A stretch of 64,000 bases of DNA, from NCBI RefSeq assembly GCF_014174355.1, contig NZ_JABEQF010000001.1, forward strand, positions 372,001 to 436,000, read 5' to 3'. Positions within the stretch are counted from its first letter, which is position 1, and every line of letters starts with the position of its first letter. Of the stretch, positions 29,168 through 37,207 are shown one piece after another. A program made the position numbers and the translations under genes. The stretch comes from Gluconacetobacter azotocaptans. Its GTDB lineage: Bacteria > Pseudomonadota > Alphaproteobacteria > Acetobacterales > Acetobacteraceae. The notes below the pieces were generated by a model. The model was not told the DNA's origin, ran no database searches, and saw only the letters and a program-made list of their open reading frames with translations.

Positions 29168-29308
29168 GGGAAATGGGATCCGATGAGGGGAGACGCCCAT
29201 CCATGCCACGGCTGACGGTCTGGCGACAGGGGGCCTCTTGCGGTGTGGCGGCGGCACCCCAGATTCCACCCATGGGCGTCCTGCCCGTCAGGCCCCGGGA
29301 GGGTTCTC

Positions 29309-29509
29309 ATGACCAGTACACCGGAAGCAGTCGCCGCCGATCTTTATAATCGCTACGGGTCCGACGCCCTGGCGATCGCGCAGACCCATCTGGACGAGGC
29401 CCGGCAGGCGGGGGACGAACGCATGGCGCGCCACTGGATTGCGGCCTGTGACGAGATACGGCACCTGCACGCGGGTGAAGACGCGGTCGAAATCGACCTT
29501 GACCGATAG
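29309..29509 (+). CDS. small helical protein of unknown function (66 aa)
   Basis: A 66-residue ORF starts with ATG at 29309, and GGGAGGG sits about nine bases upstream. The sequence begins MTSTPEAVAADLYNRYGSDALAI and continues as a helical, acidic, Trp-poor protein with MARHWIAACDEI. It looks like the small conserved alphaproteobacterial proteins of about this length, but I cannot name a family. Confidence 0.6.
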   Translation: MTSTPEAVAADLYNRYGSDALAIAQTHLDEARQAGDERMARHWIAACDEIRHLHAGEDAVEIDLDR

Positions 29510-29623
29510 GCAAAGCCGTCAGAGTTCATACATTCGTGATCCATAGGGGGCGCAAGCCACACTATGACATCACCGGATCGGCATCCCGTCGTGTAGTGTC
29601 CCCAAAAAACGGGGAGGCTCATC

Positions 29624-29698
29624 ATGGCGGCATGGGTTCAGTCCGCGATATTGTTTCTTCTGGCTGTGGGATACATCACTCTGGCCGTGACGCATTGA
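29624..29698 (+). CDS. candidate 24-residue membrane peptide (KdpF-like pattern)
   Basis: ATG at 29624 is preceded by GGGGAGG at 29611-29617, a near-perfect ribosome-binding site with about six bases of spacing. The product is a single hydrophobic helix (WVQSAILFLLAVGYITLAV) ending VTH. The AVGYITLAV portion loosely resembles the end of KdpF, a small subunit of potassium ATPases, but no kdpA follows. It lies about 240 bases before a KirBac potassium-channel pseudogene. A remnant leader or an independent small membrane protein are equally possible. Confidence 0.35.
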   Translation: MAAWVQSAILFLLAVGYITLAVTH

Positions 29699-29934
29699 CG
29701 GTGGGGGGAGCCGGGTGTTTCCAGCGTCGTCGATTTCCTCGCGGTGCATGACCCCGCAGATTTTCCGGATACGCGCCGCGTTCGTTCTGCGCCATCTTGC
29801 GCGGAACACGAAGGTGGCGAGGGTGTCCGGCAATGGTTCAGAATACGGTTCCGTCGGAATCCACCGATGTGGACGGACCGAAGGCGGTAGCCAGTTGCTT
29901 CACACAGGAAGCGGGTTGTCTCCAGCCTGCTTCA
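29699..29934. other. stretch between the small peptide ORF and the KirBac remnant
   Basis: I see no intact gene here. Some short ORFs on both strands (for example 29715-30077 plus and 29570-29833 minus) lack family resemblance and ribosome-binding sites. It may be the decayed 5' part of the channel gene or a former neighbour. Confidence 0.4.
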
Positions 29935-30766
29935 TCATCATGCCCTGGAGGACGGAGGGCATGATAATATCGTCCGCGCCGGTCATGCCGACCGGGCCTG
30001 GTCCGATCTGTACCACCATGCGCTCACCATTCGCTGGGGCACGTTTTCCTAGGTTTCGCTGGCGCTCTACATTCTGATCAATGTCGGTTTCGCGCTGCTG
30101 TACATGGTCGTTCCCGATCAGGTGACGGGGGCGCATCCGCACGCGTTCTGGGATTTCTTTTTCTTCCAGCATCCAGACCCTGTCGACCGTGGGATATGGC
30201 GTCATGGCGCCGGTCGGGCCTGTGGCGCATGTCATTGTGTCGCTCGAACTGCTGGGCGGCATGCTTCTGAATGCGGTCGCCACCGGCCTCGTCTTCGCCC
30301 GGTTCTCTCGCCCCAAGGCACGGGTGATCGTCAGCGACCGCGCCCTGATCCGCGCCGAAGAAGGGGGCCCGCATCTCAGCATCTGGATCGCGAACCGGCG
30401 ACTCAGCCCGATCCTATCGGTCAGCCTGGAAATGTCGCTGGCGCGCCTGATCGTGCAGCCGAATGGCCGGCTGGCCCGCTAATGCAGTCTCATGTGCTGG
30501 TCCTGCGTTTTGCTTTTCCCCTGCTGCACGTCATCGACGGCAGCAGCCCCCTGAATGGTCTGGAACTGGAACAACTGGAAGCGGAGGAAGCGGAAATCGT
30601 GGTGACCATGACCGGGACGGACGAGGTGTCCGGGCAGCGGGTGTTTTCACGTAACGCTATGGGTTCGACCGGGTGGTGTATAATCATCGCTTCGTCGATA
30701 TCATCGACGCGGCCACAGACGGCCGGATTACCGTCGACTACCCGGTTTCACGAGACAGGGCATTGA
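29935..30766 (+). pseudogene. KirBac-type inward-rectifier potassium channel, degraded
   Basis: Reading across frames gives a complete KirBac channel. An N-terminal slide-helix region (HDNIVRAGHADRAWSDLYHH) is followed by TM1 (VSLALYILINVGFALLYMVV). The pore helix and the selectivity filter (SIQTLSTVGYGVMAPV) come next, then TM2 (HVIVSLELLGGMLLNAVATGLVF), FARFSRPKARVIVSDRALIR, the cytoplasmic DGSSPLNGLELEQLEAEEAEIVV strands, and RFHETGH at the end. A TAG at 30050-30052 interrupts TM1, and the frame changes near 30170, 30470, 30655 and 30740. Four frame changes in 700 bases rule out a sequencing slip at one spot, so the gene is dead. Confidence 0.88.
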
Positions 30767-31151
30767 GAGCGTGCTGGATATTTGGTCCCTGCACGACGCC
30801 GGGCCTCTCGGAAGCCGATTTGATTAAGTCATACCCGCCGCACTTTGCCTAGTAGTGTGGAAATTGGCTTCAGCCGCTGCTGGAATAAGGTAGCCGATGG
30901 GGTTAAGAATGCGGCGATTGTTGATGGGTTGGATGCCTTTCCCCGGCAGCATCGAATATAATTTCACTTCAAGTCAGCCTCAGAGCCCTTCGGGAAATTT
31001 GGCGCAGTTCAACTCCTTTTCGGTGGAGGCTGATAGTAGGCCTTCCTTGATGCACTATCGCCACTTGACCGTACAGTAGTGGGCACAATCCTTCGCCCAC
31101 AGGTGCTATTCTGAGTATCTCTCCTCCAACAACAGGACAGAAGGACAGATA
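30767..31151. other. non-coding stretch before the exported protein
   Basis: 385 bases with no convincing gene. Base composition is moderate and small ORFs (30897-31079 plus, 30969-31169 minus) have no ribosome-binding sites or recognisable products. The last bases include GGACAGAAGGACAG, which serves as the ribosome-binding site of the following gene. Confidence 0.4.
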
Positions 31152-32441
31152 ATGAATCGCTCGATCCATTTACTATTGGCTGTTTCAGTATGTGCTCCTA
31201 CCTGCGCGCTCGCGTTCCCTACGAATACGACGCCCGCATGGGAGGCCCCTCAGGAGAGGGGTAATCCGTCTAACATTGTTCCCCCCCCTGCGCTGACAGC
31301 CGCCATAGGCGCCAAAATGGATGCCAGCAACGGGCAAGCGCTTGATCCTATAATCCACGGAGGCACCCTTGACGGCGCGCAGGCGGTTGGGGGGGTAGGA
31401 AACGGCGTGGTTCTGCGCACGTTGGCTAAGCATTTCAACGATCTGTCAAACGTGCTGGATTTCGGTGCCGGACCAGGGGCAGTGGACAGTAGTTCCAGCT
31501 TTCTTGGAGCCTATACGTCGTCCGGTTTTCCGATCGTCTACATTCCCTATTTTTCCGGCGGGTACAGAATCGACAACATCATAGGGTCGTCAAGTCGCTT
31601 GCTGTATACCGGCGTCGGCAGCCTAAGGAATGATAATGTCGGGATAAGCTTTCTGAATGGCAACGTGATCTCAGGTGCTGGTGTCGGCACGCCTAGCACG
31701 GGCCATGGCACGTTCAACGCCACGTACACGAACCCATGGAACGTGACGACGAACCTCAAGATGGAGTTTGACCCCGCTGCGATTCCGTCCGCCGGCCAAT
31801 ATGTCACCTATCAGGGCCTGTCCGTTGAATGCCTCCCCGAGCGCCCAAACAACGGGGACGCTGTTGCGAATCACCGGGGGATCGCTTGCGTCTATCGTGG
31901 CGCGGATACCGGAACCGGTGGTGGAACGGGTACTGCTATCGGCACCGAGGTCGATAATGACGTGCTGAACCTCAATACCAACTCCGGAAACGTCGACGAA
32001 ATCGACCTTAATGTTAATGGGAGGGTGGCGGACGGCGGCATATCGCGCGGGCTATTCATTACGGGTGGAGGCGTCGATGGATTAACATGTAATTGCGTCG
32101 CGCTTGATATTCAACATGGCTCGTATGGCGGAATAAAGCCGATCCTGTGGGGCACCGGAATTTCTATTCGCTCCTCGGTACAGTCGCTGCAGATGTATAA
32201 AACAACGGCGTCCGAAGGGGGGAGCTTTGTGCAGGCATATGATGAAAATGGCAATACATCGTTCATTGTTGATAAAAATGGTTATGTTGGGGCTTCTGGT
32301 CTAACTTTGACAAAAAATTATACACCTAATTCGACTAGTTCTTGCAAAAAGGGTCGTATAATGGCGGACGATAACTATATATATGTTTGTACTAGCTCGG
32401 GCACTTACAAACGTGTCGCACTGAGTGCCATTTCCGATTAA
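31152..32441 (+). CDS. exported beta-helix (pectate lyase superfamily-like) protein with phage-tail-like C-terminus
   Basis: This 429-residue protein has a clear signal peptide (MNRSIHLLLAVSVCAPTCALA, cleavage near residue 21). The segment DLSNVLDFGAGPGAVDSSSSF (about 96-116) matches the start of the pectate-lyase_3 repeat that opens many phage tail spikes and polysaccharide lyases. A long Gly/Asn/Ser/Thr-rich middle suggests a right-handed beta-helix. The C-terminus has two cysteines in SSCKKGRIMADDNYIYVCTSS followed by GTYKRVALSAIS. Similar endings are found on prophage tail fibres. No lysis or tail genes flank it. Being exported and directly upstream of polysaccharide genes, it may be a capsule-directed lyase or adhesin. 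Confidence 0.6.
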   Translation: MNRSIHLLLAVSVCAPTCALAFPTNTTPAWEAPQERGNPSNIVPPPALTAAIGAKMDASNGQALDPIIHGGTLDGAQAVGGVGNGVVLRTLAKHFNDLSNVLDFGAGPGAVDSSSSFLGAYTSSGFPIVYIPYFSGGYRIDNIIGSSSRLLYTGVGSLRNDNVGISFLNGNVISGAGVGTPSTGHGTFNATYTNPWNVTTNLKMEFDPAAIPSAGQYVTYQGLSVECLPERPNNGDAVANHRGIACVYRGADTGTGGGTGTAIGTEVDNDVLNLNTNSGNVDEIDLNVNGRVADGGISRGLFITGGGVDGLTCNCVALDIQHGSYGGIKPILWGTGISIRSSVQSLQMYKTTASEGGSFVQAYDENGNTSFIVDKNGYVGASGLTLTKNYTPNSTSSCKKGRIMADDNYIYVCTSSGTYKRVALSAISD

Positions 32442-32839
32442 TCGGCACGGAGTGGCGGGCGCAGCGTCATCTGGGAGCATGCATCTGATCCTAGTCTAGC
32501 GGCCTGATGGGAGGATACATACATCAGGGTCAGGGACTCGGATCTCTTGCATCGCTCGGTCGACAGTCGCAGTCAGACGATCGCCCTTCTACTGTCGGTC
32601 CCCGAGGTCGCGGATCGGCGACGCGCGGCTTCTGAAAAGCACCGGCGCAGTCGTGTAATGTGATTTCGCGGATCATCATGGCTGACGTTCGGGGCAAGAC
32701 AGAGGCGTCCTGTTTATAGTCGCGGCATACCAGCGCAGACTGCTTTTGTTGCCCTATTTCGGTAAATAGCAGCCTACCCGAGTTGACGAAGGTTGCAACA
32801 TCGGGTTAAAATTAAAACAGCTTTCTATTAATTTGAGAG
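32442..32839. other. intergenic stretch upstream of the polysaccharide cluster
   Basis: 398 bases with a composition shift from moderate to AT-rich toward the right end. No gene, tRNA or insertion sequence is recognisable. A promoter-like pair at 32783-32812 sits near its end. Confidence 0.5.
32783..32812 (+). promoter_or_regulatory. candidate sigma-70 promoter for the CDP-sugar cluster
   Basis: TTGACG at 32783-32788 and TAAAAT at 32807-32812 are separated by 18 bases, 28 bases before the start of the gene at 32840. This is one of the better promoter matches in the window. Confidence 0.5.
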
Positions 32840-33934
32840 ATGAGTTATATGGCCCTGCTAACCGAAAAGTATTTCAAAGATCATGCTTGGAGGTTTTTGA
32901 GATCTGACGGAATCATTATTGCGCCGGTTTTGCGTTTTTGCAACGACGGTGTAATTGGAGGGTACATTAACCTTCTGGAACGCTGCTGGCGCCTCACGGG
33001 TGAAAAGTTGGCGCTTCAGGACATTTCCGGAGTAACGACTACGCGTTTCGAGGTGGTCGGGGAAGATGATCTCGGCGTAACCGAAATGCGCGGAAAATCA
33101 TTGGTTGATTCGCGTGTTGAGCATGTAATTCAGCGTATTCAAATGCCCTCTCTAGCTGACTTTGAAGAGAATAATGAAGCAGATACAATAGAGTTCGTTC
33201 GAGAAATAAACAAATTTGAAAAAAAAACGAGAAAAAATCTTGTTGTTTTGCGAGCGAATTCGAAATCTCTACATTATTTCTGGCCGAAGTATATCAGTGA
33301 AGAGGATAGGAATTGGGACTTATGTATAAGCTGGTATGGTTCCGAGGTTCCTGAGGAAATAGAGGGTTGTGAATATTTTGTTCACCAGAAAAAAGAGCGA
33401 AAATTCGGAGCAATTTTTAATCTTTTTTCTCAAAAATATTCTCTTCTGGATTATGAAAATTTCTGGTTTCCGGACGATGACCTTGAAACCTCGTGGCGGG
33501 ATATAAACAGGCTATTTAATATTTTTACGCGATCAAGATTGGATCTTGCGCAGCCTTCCTTGGCGGTAAATTCTTCTTCATTTATAAATCATCAGGTAAC
33601 GGCTCAAAATAAAGAGTATCTCTTGAGATATAGTAATTTTGTAGAGTTGATGTGTCCTATCTTTACTCGGGAGACACTGAAACTATGCCTTCCGGCTTTT
33701 AATGGGACAAAGAGTGCCTTTTGTCTCGATCATATTTGGGGAGGACTGGGAGGTAGGGTTCCGGGACGAATGGCAATCATAGATGACGTTGCTGTGTCGC
33801 ATACGCGGCCGATGGCCGTCAACTACGATGGTGAAGAGGCTATGAATGAAGCAAATCGTCTAGCCGCACTTTATCATATTGAAGGCAGTTACGCCATAAC
33901 TGGCGGAATTGATCGCGACAAAATATTTCTGTAA
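32840..33934 (+). CDS. DUF707-like putative glycosyltransferase-type protein, AT-rich
   Basis: This 364-residue protein includes [16 protein letters not shown] (about 155-170) and [23 protein letters not shown] (about 210-232). These resemble DUF707-type proteins, in which a DxD-like acidic motif follows a Tyr-rich strand. [14 protein letters not shown] then fits the same family. No signal peptide is present. Codon use and GC are clearly lower than in the neighbours, which points to acquisition. It is the first gene of the rfbF-rfbG cluster on the plus strand and overlaps nothing. Function as a sugar transferase is inference; the acceptor and donor are unknown. Confidence 0.6.
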   Translation: MSYMALLTEKYFKDHAWRFLRSDGIIIAPVLRFCNDGVIGGYINLLERCWRLTGEKLALQDISGVTTTRFEVVGEDDLGVTEMRGKSLVDSRVEHVIQRIQMPSLADFEENNEADTIEFVREINKFEKKTRKNLVVLRANSKSLHYFWPKYISEEDRNWDLCISWYGSEVPEEIEGCEYFVHQKKERKFGAIFNLFSQKYSLLDYENFWFPDDDLETSWRDINRLFNIFTRSRLDLAQPSLAVNSSSFINHQVTAQNKEYLLRYSNFVELMCPIFTRETLKLCLPAFNGTKSAFCLDHIWGGLGGRVPGRMAIIDDVAVSHTRPMAVNYDGEEAMNEANRLAALYHIEGSYAITGGIDRDKIFL

Positions 33935-33957
33935 TGCGATATAGTAAGAGGTGTGTA

Positions 33958-34737
33958 ATGGGAAATATTAAGGCCGTTATTCTGGCTGGTGGTTTGGGTA
34001 CGCGTTTGGCCGAGGAGACAGCGACAAAACCGAAGCCAATGGTGGAGATTGGTGGAAAGCCCATTCTTTGGCATATTATGAAGATCTATAGCGCGCACGG
34101 GATAAACGATTTTGTCGTATGTCTCGGCTACAAAGGTCATGTCATTAAGGAATATTTCTTGAAATATTTCCAATACATGTCGGATGTAACCGTTGATCTC
34201 AAAAACAACACGATTGAAACGCATTTTGCTAAAGCTGAGCCGTGGCGAATTACCCTTGTGGACACGGGAGAGTTGACTATGACGGGTGGGCGCCTCAAGC
34301 GCGTTCTACCTTACGTTGAAAACGATCCGTACTTCTGTATGACCTATGGTGACGGGGTCGGAAATGTCGATATCACCCGGTTGATCGATTTTCATAAGTC
34401 GCATGGTCTTGCTGCCACCGTTACCGGTACACAGCCGCCTGGACGGTTCGGAGCGTTGAAGCTGGACAATGAGCGGGTGGTCTCTTTCCTGGAGAAGCCC
34501 GTTGGAGATGGTAATTGGATCAACGGGGGGTTCTTCGTGCTGTCGCCGAAAGTAGGCGAGAGAATCGCCGGTGATGACACGACGTGGGAACAGGAACCAC
34601 TGGAGACGTTGGCGCGAGATGGGCAACTCGGCCTGTTCCGCCATTCGGGGTTCTGGCAACCCATGGACAGTCTCAGGGATAAGGTTCATCTGGAGAAATT
34701 GTGGGATTCTGGCGAGGCTCCCTGGAAAATTTGGTAA
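33958..34737 (+). CDS. rfbF: glucose-1-phosphate cytidylyltransferase
   Basis: This 259-residue nucleotidyltransferase makes CDP-glucose from CTP and glucose 1-phosphate. The N-terminus has the signature [15 protein letters not shown] and [27 protein letters not shown] and [10 protein letters not shown] near the end also match RfbF/DdhA. I used the ATG at 33958; the upstream ATG at 33934 overlaps the previous stop and has no better ribosome site. It is followed directly by rfbG, its pathway partner, 60 bases later. Confidence 0.96.
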   Translation: MGNIKAVILAGGLGTRLAEETATKPKPMVEIGGKPILWHIMKIYSAHGINDFVVCLGYKGHVIKEYFLKYFQYMSDVTVDLKNNTIETHFAKAEPWRITLVDTGELTMTGGRLKRVLPYVENDPYFCMTYGDGVGNVDITRLIDFHKSHGLAATVTGTQPPGRFGALKLDNERVVSFLEKPVGDGNWINGGFFVLSPKVGERIAGDDTTWEQEPLETLARDGQLGLFRHSGFWQPMDSLRDKVHLEKLWDSGEAPWKIW

Positions 34738-34797
34738 TCCGGGGTTGAGATAATTCAGCGGATGCTAAATTCTGTTTTTTTTGGCAAGATTGAAGCG

Positions 34798-35922
34798 ATG
34801 GCAATATCCAGTTTCGACAACGTTTATAACGGCGCGCGCGTTCTTATTACCGGTCATACTGGTTTTAAGGGGGCGTGGCTATCTGCCTGGCTGCTCGGAT
34901 GCGGGGCAGAGGTCTGTGGATATTCAAAAGATATTCCGACCACGCCTTCTCTTTTTGAATTGGCAGATCTTTCCAGCAAGATGCAGCATCGAATCGGAGA
35001 TATTCGGGATCTCTCTTCGTTGCGCGATACCATTCTGACTTTTCGTCCCGATTTTGTGTTTCATCTGGCAGCGCAGCCTATCGTATCGACATCCTACAAG
35101 GATCCGCTGGAAACCATCACCTCCAATGTGACGGGAACGGCGAATGTCCTGGAGGTTCTCCGGCATGTTGATTGGTCATGCACTGCCATTATCATCACGT
35201 CGGACAAGTGTTATGACAATGTCGAGTGGGTCTGGGGTTATCGCGAAACCGACGCCATGGGCGGAAAGGATATCTATTCCGGCTCAAAGGGGGCTGCCGA
35301 ATTAATTTTCCGATCTTATTACCATTCGTTCTTTGCAGGGAAGAACCATCCAGTACGTCTTGCATCCGCGCGCGCGGGGAATGTCATTGGCGGTGGGGAC
35401 TGGGCCGAGGATCGGATCGTTGCGGACTGCATCCGTGCCTGGGGCGAGGGGCGCAAGGTGGAAATCCGCTCTCCGTCCGCGACGCGTCCCTGGCAGCATG
35501 TCCTTGAGCCTTTAAGTGGCTATCTCACGCTTGGCGAGCGACTGGCCACGTCGAAAAAATTTGACGGTGAGTCCTACAACTTTGGCCCGCGCGCAGAGCA
35601 AAACCGCACGGTTGTCGAGCTTCTTGGCGATCTCGGAGTGATATGGGGACTTCGCTCCGAAGCGGATGCTTACGAGATTACCGGCAGCATTCCCTTCCAC
35701 GAGGCTGGCCTGCTCAAGCTGAACTGCGATAAGGCGCTGCTGCATATGAACTGGGAAGCCAATCTTTCCTATCATGAATGCATGAGCATGACCGGATCCT
35801 GGTATCGCCGTGTCCTGAAAGACAAGGAGAGCGCGCTGGACGTCACGTTGGAACAGATCACGCAATATGAACAATTCGCGAAAGAGCGGCATAGGGTATG
35901 GAGCAAGGGGCGGGCGTCGTGA
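34798..35922 (+). CDS. rfbG: CDP-glucose 4,6-dehydratase
   Basis: This 374-residue extended SDR converts CDP-glucose to CDP-4-keto-6-deoxyglucose. The Rossmann motif is VLITGHTGFKGAWLS (about residues 14-28), and the catalytic IYSGSKGAAE carries Tyr and Lys of YxxxK. The stretch ITSDKCYDNVEWVWGYRE is typical of CDP-glucose dehydratases. I start at 34798 (MAISSFDNVYNG); an in-frame ATG at 34762 would add 12 residues. It overlaps the following epimerase gene by 25 bases. Confidence 0.95.
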   Translation: MAISSFDNVYNGARVLITGHTGFKGAWLSAWLLGCGAEVCGYSKDIPTTPSLFELADLSSKMQHRIGDIRDLSSLRDTILTFRPDFVFHLAAQPIVSTSYKDPLETITSNVTGTANVLEVLRHVDWSCTAIIITSDKCYDNVEWVWGYRETDAMGGKDIYSGSKGAAELIFRSYYHSFFAGKNHPVRLASARAGNVIGGGDWAEDRIVADCIRAWGEGRKVEIRSPSATRPWQHVLEPLSGYLTLGERLATSKKFDGESYNFGPRAEQNRTVVELLGDLGVIWGLRSEADAYEITGSIPFHEAGLLKLNCDKALLHMNWEANLSYHECMSMTGSWYRRVLKDKESALDVTLEQITQYEQFAKERHRVWSKGRAS

Positions 35923-36335
35923 CGGCACCCTTCCTGACTCCATTGCGACGCATTTCTACGCCAAAGGGGGACGTGCTGCACGGCCTGAAGGCAAGCGATC
36001 CAGGTTTCGCGGGCTTTGGTGAGGTATATTTTTCTCAGATCCTGCAGGGTGAAACCAAAGGTTGGAAGCGCCATTTCAAGATGGTGCTCAATTTGGTGTG
36101 CCTGACAGGTCGTATCCATATCGTCGTTCGGGACATGGACCAGGTCCTCTGCGATGTGCAACTTGCGCCTGAGCCTGCGGATGACTACCAGCGTCTGACG
36201 GTTCCTCCAGGGTATTTCGTGGCTTTTCGAGGCGTAGCGCAGGGGCCTTCCATGCTCCTCAACGTTGCTTCAATTCCGCATGACCCTGCTGAGGCCGAGA
36301 CCGTACCACTTGAACATTTCCTGTGGACAAGATGA
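35898..36335 (+). CDS. dTDP-4-dehydrorhamnose 3,5-epimerase-like cupin
   Basis: This 145-residue RmlC-like cupin shows LRRISTPKGDVLHGLKASDPGFAGFGEVYFSQ and then His59 in GWKRHFKMVLNLV, which corresponds to the catalytic histidine region of RmlC. RLTVPPGYFVAFRG fits the second cupin motif. In a cluster with rfbF and rfbG it should epimerise the C3 and/or C5 position of a CDP-4-keto-6-deoxy sugar, not a dTDP one. The gene overlaps rfbG by 25 bases and the reductase by four, so the cluster is translationally coupled. Confidence 0.8.
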   Translation: MEQGAGVVTAPFLTPLRRISTPKGDVLHGLKASDPGFAGFGEVYFSQILQGETKGWKRHFKMVLNLVCLTGRIHIVVRDMDQVLCDVQLAPEPADDYQRLTVPPGYFVAFRGVAQGPSMLLNVASIPHDPAEAETVPLEHFLWTR

Positions 36336-37207
36336 TTCGCGGGACGGTTTTGCTCCTTGGCGCCGGGGGGATGCTCGGGAGCACATTTCGGGCCCTGTGC
36401 CCGGATGTCGCGTTTCAGACGCTTTCTCGTGGCGAACTCGACGTATCGTCACCTCGCGTTCTGCTCGATAGGATCGTTGGGCTGGCGCCCACGGTCATCA
36501 TCAATTGTGCCGCCGACACGAATGTCGATCGGGCGGAAGCGGATCCGGCTGACGCCTTCGCGGTCAATGCTGTGTTGCCCGGGCTGGTGGCGCAGGCTGC
36601 CCGGCAGGTTAACGCACTTCTAGTGCATTTTTCGTCGACAGGTTGTTATGGCCGGCATCAGGATGGTGATCTGCTCCCGCATTCTGATTTCGAGGCCGTT
36701 TTTCCTACTACTGCGCACCATCGTAGTAAAGTTGCAGGCGAGCTTGCGGTTCGTGAGGCCGGGTGCCGGCATCTCATCCTGCGTTTGGGCTGGCTGTATG
36801 GCGGCAGCATCACCCACAAGAAGAATTTCGTTTGGGCCCGCATAAGGGACGCGCGTAGCAAACCTGAACTGGCTTCGGACCCCTTTCAGACCGGTTCGCC
36901 CACGCTGGTTGATGATGTGGTGCGCCAGACACTGGTATTGCTGGAGGTTGGCGTTGTAGGAACGTTTAACTGCGTTGCCACCGGAGCAGTGTCACGCTTC
37001 GACTACGTGGCTCGGATCATGGAACTGGCAGGCCTTTCGTCTCACTTGCGTCCGGCACGCTTCAAGCGCGCTGCTTCGGTTGCGGAAAACGAGGCAGCGG
37101 TGAACGATAAGCTTGCTCTCATGGGACTGAACATCATGCCGCTTTGGGATGAGGCTCTTGCGGGCTATGTAATGCGCCTGCTTGCGGAAGAGGCTGAATC
37201 GATATGA
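36332..37207 (+). CDS. RmlD-like nucleotide-sugar reductase with altered catalytic Tyr
   Basis: This 291-residue SDR starts TVLLLGAGGMLGSTF and has IINCAADTNVDRAEADPADAFAVNA, a close match to the RmlD 4-ketoreductase family. VHFSSTGCYG marks the catalytic Ser/Thr strand. At the YxxxK site the sequence is AHHRSKVAGE, so the Lys is present but the usual Tyr position is His. The ATG at 36332 overlaps the upstream stop (ATGA) and the 3' end overlaps the next gene by four bases. Its place in the cluster suggests reduction of the 4-keto group of the CDP-6-deoxy sugar, but the missing Tyr makes the activity uncertain. Confidence 0.8.
   Translation: MIRGTVLLLGAGGMLGSTFRALCPDVAFQTLSRGELDVSSPRVLLDRIVGLAPTVIINCAADTNVDRAEADPADAFAVNAVLPGLVAQAARQVNALLVHFSSTGCYGRHQDGDLLPHSDFEAVFPTTAHHRSKVAGELAVREAGCRHLILRLGWLYGGSITHKKNFVWARIRDARSKPELASDPFQTGSPTLVDDVVRQTLVLLEVGVVGTFNCVATGAVSRFDYVARIMELAGLSSHLRPARFKRAASVAENEAAVNDKLALMGLNIMPLWDEALAGYVMRLLAEEAESI

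Noticed and set aside
29715-30382. Short ORFs on both strands around the KirBac remnant
   Set aside because: They are pieces or shadows of the frameshifted channel gene; joined frames give one known protein.
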